Positions 1 through 7,177 of a stretch of DNA of 64,000 nucleotides are shown one piece after another. Origin of the DNA: Cyclobacterium lianum. Lineage in GTDB: Bacteria > Bacteroidota > Bacteroidia > Cytophagales > Cyclobacteriaceae. Location: positions 310,001 to 374,000 of the forward strand of contig NZ_FRCY01000004.1 of assembly GCF_900143075.1 (NCBI RefSeq), written 5' to 3'. The notes under the pieces are model-generated. The model made no database searches. It saw only the letters and a list, made by a program, of their open reading frames with translations, and was not told where the DNA came from. Made by a program: the position numbers and the translations under genes. Position 1 is the first letter of the stretch, and every line of letters starts with the position of its first letter.

Positions 1-338
1 TCTTCACCTTCACCGCTTTTTGTGATGTTCAGCTGCCCTGCCAATATAATTTTAGCATCCTCCATAGAGGAAATGACAGCGTCCAGAGAATCTACACCGG
101 AATACAAAGAATTGGCGGGAAGGGTCATTTTAAAATAAGCCTCTTTGTAATCCAGTTCTGCAAATAGTTTTTGAGAATGCAGGTTGATCACAGAGTCACC
201 AACTGGGACGATTAATAACACACGGCCATTAGTTGTATGGTATAAATCCTGAGCTTTTGCCATATTTACGCTAAAGAAAATCATACTCGTAATTGCCAAT
301 GTGTAAAGTATATTCCTAGTAAAAGAGTCATTTCCCAT
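1..338 (-). CDS. Secreted protein of unknown function (3' end outside window)
   Basis: The reading frame opens with ATG at 338 and stays open to the window edge, giving about 112 residues of an incomplete protein. A basic start, a hydrophobic stretch and an AKAQ cleavage-like site near residue 30 form a convincing signal peptide, so the product is probably periplasmic or outer-membrane associated. The mature part (GRVLLIVPVGDSV..., MTLPANSLYSGVDSLD) looks like one compact beta-rich domain, vaguely like the YceI fold, but I cannot name the family. It lies downstream of the HMA-AraC regulator on the same strand and is probably part of the metal island. Confidence 0.6.
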   Translation of the reverse strand, partial: MGNDSFTRNILYTLAITSMIFFSVNMAKAQDLYHTTNGRVLLIVPVGDSVINLHSQKLFAELDYKEAYFKMTLPANSLYSGVDSLDAVISSMEDAKIILAGQLNITKSGEGE

Positions 339-471
339 TTATGAACGAAATGTTAAAATTGGTTTGATCATAGCTTTCCTTTTTATTCAGTCTCTATCAA
401 AAATAAGTGGATTAATGCATGATCTTTTTTCGAAATCTTGTCTTTATTGTATGAGATTAAGGTTATCATTT

Positions 472-1335
472 TCAACCCATTTTTTCACCAGACCCATCTC
501 TCAACTTGTCAGAAAGTCTCCTGAATAGTGCCTTGTTTTGAAGGTTACTATTGTCAATGAGTAGTCCTTTCAAACCATCTTTTGTTTCGATCCCATAAAT
601 AACAGACTTACCTGCTGCATCTTCATTTTCATCAAACCGGTAGAACTCTGAAATATTCAATTCCTCAATTTGAAAGCTGGCACACAGATCCTTACATTCC
701 AGGCAATCTTCCTTCCTGTTGAAATTATAGGTGTAGCCTTTTTCTCTTAAGTCGCCCAGTGCTTCAGATAAGTTCTTGTAGTACCGGTTCTCGTTTTTCA
801 TTACTTCTTTATAATCAGATACAGAAAGACCGGTAACACGCTTAAATTGACTGGATAGGTAATGGACGGAACTGTATCCGAGCTTAACAGCAATCTCACT
901 TAAGTTCAGTTCATCATACTTTATCAGTTCTTTCACCCTGTCCACTCTTTTGCTTATGTAGTAGGTCTCTATCGTAAGCCCCTCAATTTTTGAAAAAAGC
1001 TTGCTAAGAAAATTGTAGTTTTTACCTATTTCGTGTGCCAGAAAATCAGACAACATCACCTCTTTGGTAGATTTTTCAAGGATTTCTATATAGTGTTGAA
1101 TTCCAAGCTTAATCTGTTCCATCAGGACTTCTTCTTTGTCTTCAAGAAGTTCAAACCCGTAAGTATTTAACCTGGACGCGATTTTGTCCTTGTTCATGGC
1201 CTCAGGCACTTGTATTGTAGCATGCCCAAGCCGGATCGTTGAAATAATTGCTCCGAGTTCCTCTAATTCATTTCGTACAACCAGAATGCATCTCGGGCAC
1301 ACCATATTTTTAATATTCAGATTTAATGTTTTCAT
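472..1335 (-). CDS. HMA-AraC metal-responsive regulator with extra C-terminal domain
   Basis: This 287-residue protein joins three domains. Residues 1-64 are an HMA-like metal-binding domain with Cys13 and Cys16 in NMVCPRC. Residues about 95-178 are an AraC/XylS double helix-turn-helix (NLSEIAVKLGYSSVHYLSSQ, then FKRVTGLSVSDYK). Residues about 185-270 match the small protein encoded at 2906-3208 (LSEALGDLREKGY, CLEC, ETKDGLKGLLID). There is no signal peptide, so it should sense metal in the cytosol. Inference: Cu+ or Hg2+ bound by CxxC controls DNA binding, a one-component design unlike MerR, CsoR or ArsR sensors. A shorter paralogue without the third domain lies at 13831-14400. A perfect inverted repeat sits 30-44 bp upstream of the start. 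Confidence 0.85.
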   Translation of the reverse strand: MKTLNLNIKNMVCPRCILVVRNELEELGAIISTIRLGHATIQVPEAMNKDKIASRLNTYGFELLEDKEEVLMEQIKLGIQHYIEILEKSTKEVMLSDFLAHEIGKNYNFLSKLFSKIEGLTIETYYISKRVDRVKELIKYDELNLSEIAVKLGYSSVHYLSSQFKRVTGLSVSDYKEVMKNENRYYKNLSEALGDLREKGYTYNFNRKEDCLECKDLCASFQIEELNISEFYRFDENEDAAGKSVIYGIETKDGLKGLLIDNSNLQNKALFRRLSDKLRDGSGEKMG

Positions 1336-1364
1336 CTGTTATAGGGGTTAAACTTTTTCTGATC

Positions 1365-1379
1365 CTGGATTAAATCCAG
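1365..1379. promoter_or_regulatory. Palindrome upstream of the HMA-AraC regulator gene
   Basis: CTGGATT-A-AATCCAG is a perfect inverted repeat with 7-bp arms, located 30-44 bp upstream of the regulator start codon. It could be an operator, but AraC-type proteins usually bind direct repeats, so its role is open. The rest of the 232-bp gap 1336-1567 shows nothing else I can name. Confidence 0.35.
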
Positions 1380-1567
1380 TGAAGGAGTATCGACCGGTTA
1401 AAATCTTTGCTTATTGCCAAATGAATTATTTCAACAATAATTTTTGGCCGGCAATACATTGCCCTCGCAGAAAAAGTGATTAAGAATTATTGAAAAGAAT
1501 AGAATAAGGCTGATAAGCTTGCGGAGTAGAACATGGCAAACTTCATGATCAGCCTAACAGATGAATG

Positions 1568-2041
1568 CTAATTGAGGAAGGATTGAATAAAAATACGAAT
1601 ATGGTTACCACTAACTGGTGGTGGCAGATTGGTATATAAAAACGGGAGTAATTGCTGATTAAAAGTTTCAACCTCAAAATCTATGGCGTACACCTGATAA
1701 AGCACGTGAAAGATGGGAGTCTCAACCGGTATTTGCTTTAGCTCATATTTGATTAATGAGGCATAGAGGTTATTCACTACTTCATCACAACACTCATCCT
1801 CCTCGCTATCATCATGGCTATGCTTATCATCGTGATGATGATCAGTAGCGGCTTTGTGATGATTATGGTCATGTGTTTTTTTTGGGTGAGGATCAGCTTC
1901 TTTAACAATAGCAGGATAATTCCCCCACGAAATTAATCCTAAATCACATAGCGCATCGCATACAAATACACTGATAAACCCTGTGAGGAGCAGGGTTACT
2001 ATGTATTGTTTGATGTTATGCAATTTTCTCATCATGACCAT
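1568..2041 (-). CDS. His-rich secreted/membrane small protein, HYC_CC_PP-like C-tail
   Basis: A 157-residue protein with an N-terminal hydrophobic segment, then a histidine- and acid-rich stretch (HDHNHHKAATDHHHDDKHSH) followed by a CC pair, suggesting metal binding outside the cytoplasm. It ends with PPPVSGNHIRIFIQSFLN. That C-terminal signature recurs in the proteins at 15265-15750, 23922-24356 and 26047-26451, although their middles differ. The pattern resembles the family that NCBI calls HYC_CC_PP, but this member lacks the HYC part. Start could be at 2041, 2035 or 2032, as several Met codons cluster there. Role in metal buffering or sensing is an inference. Confidence 0.65.
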   Translation of the reverse strand: MVMMRKLHNIKQYIVTLLLTGFISVFVCDALCDLGLISWGNYPAIVKEADPHPKKTHDHNHHKAATDHHHDDKHSHDDSEEDECCDEVVNNLYASLIKYELKQIPVETPIFHVLYQVYAIDFEVETFNQQLLPFLYTNLPPPVSGNHIRIFIQSFLN

Positions 2042-2144
2042 TAGGGGCGATAATTATTGCATAAATGTCGGTAAAATCAGGTGTAATTCAAATGATAAAT
2101 ATTAAGTGAAAATATGATATAAGTCACTATACTGACAAAAAACC

Positions 2145-2804
2145 TTAATGAGCATGCCCTTCTTCAGATTCAAGAAATTTACCCTGAGGCCCTACTGCTT
2201 CTATATGTACGAGTTGAGCCCCGTAATGACCGGTGCGCGACACCGCATAGCCGGAAGCAATGAGTAACAAGGCAACCACTGCTACAGCCCAACGTTTTTG
2301 TTTGAAGATAAACTGACTGGCTAGCTGAGCCACAAAACCGGCAATGCTCAAGTATATGGTCCAGTCGGCCCATAAATCATGCTGCGCAAGCACCTGTTTG
2401 GCATGCGCTGTTAAATCATGGGTGTGTGGGTGGAATGTTCTCCCTGAAAGATAAGCACCCAGCGCACCTACGAAAACCATTCCCGTGATGACCCAATCTA
2501 TTTCCTTTTTTAGAAAAACAACATTTGCAATGGCCAAAACGGCTCCAATCAATAACAATACGATTGGGAAGTGAACCATAAGCGGATGCAGATTGGGGAA
2601 GTCGTCCAGATCAGCTGTGACTTTCTTGCTCTCATGCTCATCTTGTTTATGCTCCTGTTGTGCTTGTATATGAGAAGAATCCTCCTGGGACTGCTCCAGA
2701 TGCGTGGAATCTTCTTTTGTGTCTTTTTCATGTTTCTCCCCTTCATGAGCAGAGAGCATAAAGCATGACAACATGAAGTATAATAGTAGTCCTAACTTTT
2801 TCAT
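2145..2804 (-). CDS. DUF2231 membrane protein with His-rich N-terminus
   Basis: A 219-residue protein with a signal peptide (LLLYFMLSCFMLSAHEG) followed by a His/Glu/Lys-rich linker of about 50 residues, then four hydrophobic segments beginning at LHPLMVHFPIVLLLIGAVLA. The HPxxVHFPI motif is typical of DUF2231, a membrane family often found near metal or heme redox genes and of unknown activity. The His-rich linker sits on the outer face and could capture metal. A copy of the 20-bp candidate operator lies 71-90 bp upstream of the start codon, suggesting control by the HMA-AraC regulators. Confidence 0.75.
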   Translation of the reverse strand: MKKLGLLLYFMLSCFMLSAHEGEKHEKDTKEDSTHLEQSQEDSSHIQAQQEHKQDEHESKKVTADLDDFPNLHPLMVHFPIVLLLIGAVLAIANVVFLKKEIDWVITGMVFVGALGAYLSGRTFHPHTHDLTAHAKQVLAQHDLWADWTIYLSIAGFVAQLASQFIFKQKRWAVAVVALLLIASGYAVSRTGHYGAQLVHIEAVGPQGKFLESEEGHAH

Positions 2805-2874
2805 AGCCGTTCAATTACAATAATTAAGAAAATTTAAAACTATGCTCATTGCATGGAAACTTCAGTACAAAATC

Positions 2875-2894
2875 TCATCTTAGATGTATAATAT
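2875..2894 (-). promoter_or_regulatory. Candidate HMA-AraC operator, copy 1
   Basis: TCATCTTAGATGTATAATAT (plus strand) shares its AGATGTAT core and flanks with 13463-13482 and 13786-13805. All three are in the same orientation and upstream of minus-strand genes. This copy is in the upstream region of the DUF2231 gene. Binding by the HMA-AraC proteins is inferred. Confidence 0.45.
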
Positions 2895-2905
2895 TCTTCA
2901 GCTGG

Positions 2906-3208
2906 CTAGCGGGTAACAACCAATTTTTTGATCATTGCTTCACTCAACGCTTCGGAATAAACACCATAGGCATCTACTAATACGCCTTTAAGTCCATCCG
3001 TAGATTCAATGGCGTAAAGAATGGAGTTGTCATCCGGGTTGCTCATGCCTTCAAACCGATATACTTCTTTTACTTCAAACTGCTCAGGATGAAGCTCAAG
3101 CTTATGGGCCGGACATTCGATACAATGCGGTTTGAGATTAAAATCGTTGGAATATCCTCTTTCTTTCAGGTCTTTTAATGCTTCAGATAGTGTTTCGTAG
3201 GTTTTCAT
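2906..3208 (-). CDS. Small 'phosphoribosylpyrophosphate synthetase'-type protein
   Basis: A 100-residue cytosolic protein. Similar short proteins are often labelled phosphoribosylpyrophosphate synthetase in Bacteroidota, but it is far too short for that enzyme and has no PRPP-binding loop, so the label should not be trusted. It contains CIEC and ends with ESTDGLKGVLVDAYG. The C-terminal third of the regulator at 472-1335 is clearly the same domain (LSEALxDLxExGY, CxEC, DGLKGxLxD). Being both free-standing and fused to a metal-binding regulator suggests a partner or auxiliary metal-binding role. Function unknown. Confidence 0.6.
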   Translation of the reverse strand: MKTYETLSEALKDLKERGYSNDFNLKPHCIECPAHKLELHPEQFEVKEVYRFEGMSNPDDNSILYAIESTDGLKGVLVDAYGVYSEALSEAMIKKLVVTR

Positions 3209-3255
3209 TTTTTTACTTTTTGAAATTTATTCCAGTTACCAGGCCATTTAACAGC

Positions 3256-3903
3256 TTATAACAGAAATATTACCAATCCAATGCCCACAATCAGTACGAA
3301 AGTATATACAACGACTCTTTTGAAAGAAATACCTCCACCTCCGTGATCATGATCATGACCACCACCGGTTTCCATCTTTTTTGTCCTGAAATTGAAGTAT
3401 AGCATGAGTGCAGTAAATGCAGCGAATACGATGTTAAAATAGAAAGTGTAATCAATCTTGAATTGTGTCACTTCTTTTACCTTCCGGCTGCCTTCGGGTA
3501 ATACGCCTAATAGATCAAAGCTATAATTGAGGATCAATGCGGTAATGACGATACTGACGTACATCACTCCTGCAATGTAAAGGGCTATGCGGGTACCATA
3601 ATATTTTCTATTCATATTGACCAATGGTGGCACCATCAGGTCAGAGTAAATAAAGCCCATCAATCCGGCAAACAGAATTCCGTTTTCGTTGAGCACAGTC
3701 GCCAACGGTATGTTTCCCATGGATCCTATGAATGTAGCCGCTGCTACAAATGGGGCTACCAGCGCGTTTTCTAACCGGATCACAAAATCAGGTAATTCTC
3801 CCTGCATACCATTTAAAAAGATTGCCTCCCAAAAAGACTGAGGGACTAAAACAGAAACGAGCCCCGCAATGGTAAACCCTATTAAGATATCTTCCCACGC
3901 CAT
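3256..3903 (-). CDS. COG0701/ArsP-type permease, C-terminal half (split by in-frame TGA)
   Basis: A 215-residue membrane protein with about four to five hydrophobic segments (LIGFTIAGLVSVLVP, AATFIGSMGNIPLATVLNEN) and a His-rich cytosolic loop GGGHDHDHGGGG. It looks like the second repeat of the COG0701 (DUF318) permease family, which includes the arsenic permease ArsP. It is in exactly the same frame as the upstream half at 3907-4533. Only a TGA stop and one AAA codon separate them, so they read as one gene of about 425 codons broken by a single substitution. The second half could still be translated by reinitiation at the ATG six bases after the stop. Confidence 0.7.
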   Translation of the reverse strand: MAWEDILIGFTIAGLVSVLVPQSFWEAIFLNGMQGELPDFVIRLENALVAPFVAAATFIGSMGNIPLATVLNENGILFAGLMGFIYSDLMVPPLVNMNRKYYGTRIALYIAGVMYVSIVITALILNYSFDLLGVLPEGSRKVKEVTQFKIDYTFYFNIVFAAFTALMLYFNFRTKKMETGGGHDHDHGGGGISFKRVVVYTFVLIVGIGLVIFLL

Positions 3904-3906
3904 TTT

Positions 3907-4533
3907 TCATTCCATCACAAATTTCTTCCCCACCAAAAACCAGCCTTCTTTGGACTTGATCCTTTCTTTCCAGTTAAAATCCTCCTCTTCTGCCGTTTCT
4001 TCCTGTACCTTTTCCCTGGCCGCTTTGATCCATTTTTTAGGGTAAGTAAGCTTAATGATCACCGAACTTATAGCGATCAGCAGTAGGCCACCAATTACTT
4101 CCGCCACAATAAATTGCCATCCCAGAAAAATGAATATCAGGATACCGAGTTCAATGACAAGGTTAGTGGAAGCAAACATAAACGCCACTGTACTTATGAA
4201 GTGTGCTCCTTTCTGAAATAGTGCCCTTGCCGCAGACAAAGCAGCGAAAGAGCAGGACGAGGAAATCGAGCCGAAGAATGTGGATAATGAAACGCTCTTC
4301 ACACTACTTTCTCCCATGTGCTTTGTAAGTTTCTTTTTGGGGACGAAGGCCTGAATGGCACCACTTACCATATAGCCTAAGACAAATGCCCAGCCCGATT
4401 TCCAGAAAAACCCCAGTGCGGTTTTAGAGGATTCTCCCCAAAGGCTGAGGAAATCGCCAGACTCATCCTGTGCAAGTGCAATCATCGGAACTGTGACAAA
4501 AAGGCTTATTAGAATTATCGCTTTGCTTCTCAT
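3907..4533 (-). CDS. COG0701/ArsP-type permease, N-terminal half (split by in-frame TGA)
   Basis: A 208-residue protein with a signal-like first segment, then the permease repeat: FVLGYMVSGAIQAFVPKKKL, SSCSFAALSAARALFQKGA (with the SCS cysteine typical of these permeases) and ASTNLVIELGILIFIF. It ends in VGKKFVME and then TGA at 3909-3907. The frame continues as K-M-A-W-E-D into the other half. The expected residue at the stop is plausibly Trp (TGG to TGA), but I cannot align homologues here. The start overlaps the upstream small gene by 4 bp, so the genes are translationally coupled. The substrate is not known. Confidence 0.7.
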   Translation of the reverse strand: MRSKAIILISLFVTVPMIALAQDESGDFLSLWGESSKTALGFFWKSGWAFVLGYMVSGAIQAFVPKKKLTKHMGESSVKSVSLSTFFGSISSSCSFAALSAARALFQKGAHFISTVAFMFASTNLVIELGILIFIFLGWQFIVAEVIGGLLLIAISSVIIKLTYPKKWIKAAREKVQEETAEEEDFNWKERIKSKEGWFLVGKKFVME

Positions 4534-4745
4534 TTGATATTTTTAAATTTTCTGAAACCAATTACAAATTTATAAATAGCCGCTATTCCAGCAGGTATGG
4601 ACATAAAATGATAAAACAAACCTTCAAATCCTTGGGTATAGGATATTCCCTCTATCAGTGCCACTACAAAAAGCCACATAATTCCATACCCGATTTCCCC
4701 CCATGCCTTATTTTTCCTTGATTGTAATTCATAATCTGTTTTCAT
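4530..4745 (-). CDS. Small two-helix membrane protein
   Basis: A 71-residue protein with two hydrophobic segments (GEIGYGIMWLFVVALIEGIS and FMSIPAGIAAIYKFVIGF). Its stop overlaps the start of the permease gene by 4 bp, which points to a coupled operon. I do not recognise a family with known function. The conserved position before the permease suggests it is an accessory subunit, but that is inference. Confidence 0.6.
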   Translation of the reverse strand: MKTDYELQSRKNKAWGEIGYGIMWLFVVALIEGISYTQGFEGLFYHFMSIPAGIAAIYKFVIGFRKFKNIK

Positions 4746-4809
4746 ATTGATAATTGTTTGGCTAAAATTCTTCTCTATATTTTTAGGTGCATCTCACAAC
4801 TGCTACTAC

Positions 4810-5335
4810 TCATAGTTTTAAGGCTCTTCTGCTTATGAAAAATATGATCAATGGTAAAATAGAAAATTGCAAGACCGGTGAAACGCCTACTTCAACGAGA
4901 GGGAGCATTGGCATCGTATCAGCATATGACCAATCTCCTCGCCATGTATGCCACAACTCCGCCAAAATAGCACCTAGAAAACCAACAATGATTAATATTA
5001 TAATTCTGGTAAATTTTAAACGGCTAATCCAATAAACGTTTTTGTATATAAGGCCAAATAAGAAGAGCAGAACAAGAACCATGAGCATATCCGCTATGGA
5101 GGCCAATGCACAAAAAGAAACATGTTCAAAATCGTATTGAAAATTCTCATAAAAAGGTCCATGCGCTACCTCCCAAACAAAATTTAATTAGTTTAAAGGC
5201 TACAATAGCTGTATAAACTATGAAATACCGATATTTACGCTTATCTGCTACCCTTCTAAAAAAATGAATATATAACGTAATAATCAACGTTAAGGTAATA
5301 ACCGGCACAACGAAAATACCAAAGCTAAGGTCCAT
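4810..5335 (-). pseudogene. Multi-helix membrane protein, single frameshift (copy A)
   Basis: Two short ORFs, 5147-5335 (62 aa) and 4810-5106 (98 aa), are pieces of one gene. Removing one base from the A4 run at 5179-5182 joins them into about 174 residues: an N-terminal helix, FKLIKFVWEVAHGPFYEN, SFCALASIADMLMV, LFGLIYKNVYWI, and a C-terminal YADTMPMLPLVEVGVSP followed by a helix. A decayed paralogue at 29292-29677 shows the same order (WENLWFSLYANY, CALGEALLIF, AAIFKNTGWI, YDESMPLLPF). That supports the reconstruction. The gene begins 4 bp after the multicopper oxidase stop, so it belongs to that operon. Function unknown. Confidence 0.7.
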
Positions 5336-5338
5336 TGT

Positions 5339-7027
5339 TTATACGATTTTAAAATTCCGCATCATGCCCATGTCCTCATGCTCCAGATTGTGGCAGTGGT
5401 ATACAAACAAGCCCTTAAAATCTTTGAACTGCATGATGACTTTGGCACTCATCCCTGGCATCAACAAAACGGTATCATGCCAGCCTTCATCTACGAAACC
5501 ATCTTTTATAGCATCCCATAATTGGGGATCCACATTAGCGACATCTCTTTCTATAATATTGAACTGTACCTGGTGAATATGGATCGGATGAGGCATCTGC
5601 ATCATATTGCCCATCATTCCCTGGTTGTTCATCATACCATCCTCACCTCCCATCATGCCACCATCACCCATCATACCGTGACCATCCATCATGCCTCCAC
5701 CATCGTCATTATTGTCCATCATACCTCCGCCATTGATCAGTTCCCAAACTTCGGTGCTTCCGAGCTTCACGGTCTCTTCATCAGCTACTTCCGTGGTTTC
5801 CCAGGTACGTCCGTTGATCGTCCACTCCATGTGGCCCATAGCGAAGGTAAATTGTCGCGGGGCGTTTAGATTTCCAGCAGTTGAGGGATCAATGTAATCC
5901 GGCTGAGCTAATTGCCCGGGTAAGGTATGATCATTACTTCCTGAACCATTAGCAAGTGCGGTAAACACAGGATATTCACTACCCTGTGGCAGATCGCTTT
6001 CAGCACCTTGCATCATACCTCCATCACCCATCATGCCACCAGACATTATCTCCAGTGGGAAGGACGCGTTTTTCATAGTCAATTCGGTGCCTTCAGGTTT
6101 GTCGGTTAGATCCAGCCAAACATCCACTCTTTTTGCCGGGCCGAGCATGAGATAGGGTAATTCTTTGGGGGTACTTAACAAGCTTCCGTCAATGCCAAAA
6201 ACAGTCACTGGGCTACCGTCTTCCCAGGCCAGTTTGTAGATCCGTGAGTTTGACCCGTTCAGTAACCTCAACCTGTATTTGCAGCCCGTTTTCAGGTTTA
6301 ACCTTTGTTCAGGACTGCCATTGATCAATATCCGGTTTCCTAAAAAACCTGTCATGCGGTCCATCTGGCCATTGTTCAAATAAACGAGTTGATTGTTTTC
6401 ATCAAAAGTGCGATCCTGGATCACGACCGGAAGATCAAACTCCCATTGCGGTAAGTTAAGTTGTTGTTCTTCCTCATCGGTAACCAGTAAAAGGCCTGCC
6501 AGTCCATTATACACCTGCGGTCCGGTGCGGCCATGCGGATGGAACCAATAGGTACCAGCCCGGTTCATTACTTCATATTCGTAGATGTAGGTTTCTCCGC
6601 TATTAATTACGTCTTGCGGGTGAACATCGTATCGTTCCGGCACATGCATGCCATGCCAGTGGACAATACTCTCTTCCGGCAAGTCATTTTGGAAGCGAAT
6701 ACGGACTTTCTGTCCTTTACGTACTTTGATGACCGGCCCCAGATAACTCCCTTCTAGGGTTTGAAGCGCCTCTTTGTTGCCCTTAAGTAATTTCCCCTCA
6801 TACACCCACACCTTCGTTTTTGGGCCGGATAAAATGGATAAGTCACGCTGTACCGCTTTCAGTTCCAAATCAATATCGGGCTGAAAATCCTTGCCGAGTT
6901 CAGGCTTTGCTGTAGTAGAAGATTGACTGTCGCAGGAAGAAAAGAAAGGCCATATCATGGTTACCGCAGCGCCTGCTCCAGCCTTTGCCAAAAATTTTCT
7001 TCTGTTTATTCCGAAAGGTTCTTTCAT
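5339..7027 (-). CDS. Tat-exported multicopper oxidase, CueO-like, Met-rich
   Basis: A 562-residue multicopper oxidase. The N-terminus NRRKFLAKAGAGAAV is a twin-arginine signal, so the folded enzyme is exported. Copper motifs are present in order: VHWHGMHVPE, YWFHPHGRTG, HPIHIHQVQF and FVYHCHNLEHEDMGMM. The last carries the type 1 copper Cys, His and Met ligands. Between the second and third cupredoxin domains there are two Gly/Met-rich stretches (GGMMGDGGMM and a longer one before HPIHIH), like the Met-rich insert of CueO that binds Cu+. The expected role is oxidation of periplasmic Cu+ to Cu2+. It is followed closely by the frameshifted membrane protein and preceded by a 40-residue membrane peptide. 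Confidence 0.93.
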   Translation of the reverse strand: MKEPFGINRRKFLAKAGAGAAVTMIWPFFSSCDSQSSTTAKPELGKDFQPDIDLELKAVQRDLSILSGPKTKVWVYEGKLLKGNKEALQTLEGSYLGPVIKVRKGQKVRIRFQNDLPEESIVHWHGMHVPERYDVHPQDVINSGETYIYEYEVMNRAGTYWFHPHGRTGPQVYNGLAGLLLVTDEEEQQLNLPQWEFDLPVVIQDRTFDENNQLVYLNNGQMDRMTGFLGNRILINGSPEQRLNLKTGCKYRLRLLNGSNSRIYKLAWEDGSPVTVFGIDGSLLSTPKELPYLMLGPAKRVDVWLDLTDKPEGTELTMKNASFPLEIMSGGMMGDGGMMQGAESDLPQGSEYPVFTALANGSGSNDHTLPGQLAQPDYIDPSTAGNLNAPRQFTFAMGHMEWTINGRTWETTEVADEETVKLGSTEVWELINGGGMMDNNDDGGGMMDGHGMMGDGGMMGGEDGMMNNQGMMGNMMQMPHPIHIHQVQFNIIERDVANVDPQLWDAIKDGFVDEGWHDTVLLMPGMSAKVIMQFKDFKGLFVYHCHNLEHEDMGMMRNFKIV

Positions 7028-7044
7028 ATCTCTTTAGGTTTAAA

Positions 7045-7167
7045 TTATTTGCGTATCTGCTTTACCAACCAGACAATCAATAGCACCAGGACTACCAGCA
7101 ACAGCCCCCAAAAGAGCCACATCCAGCCGCCACCGTGCATACCAAAATTTGTTCCGTGATCCATCAT
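7045..7167 (-). CDS. 40-residue single-helix membrane protein
   Basis: A short ORF from ATG at 7167 to TAA at 7045: MMDHGTNFGMHGGGW, then a strongly hydrophobic helix and the basic end VKQIRK. It is like many tiny membrane proteins placed in heavy-metal operons of Bacteroidota. It sits between the multicopper oxidase and the APC permease, all on the same strand. The Met/His/Gly-rich start could bind copper. Function unknown. Confidence 0.6.
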   Translation of the reverse strand: MMDHGTNFGMHGGGWMWLFWGLLLVVLVLLIVWLVKQIRK

Positions 7168-7177
7168 AGTTTTTACT

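Noticed and set aside
3904-3909. TGA read as tryptophan or selenocysteine in the island
   Set aside because: Other island genes end with TGA as a normal stop (for example at 472-474 and 31485-31487) and use TGG for Trp. No selenocysteine hairpin is evident.
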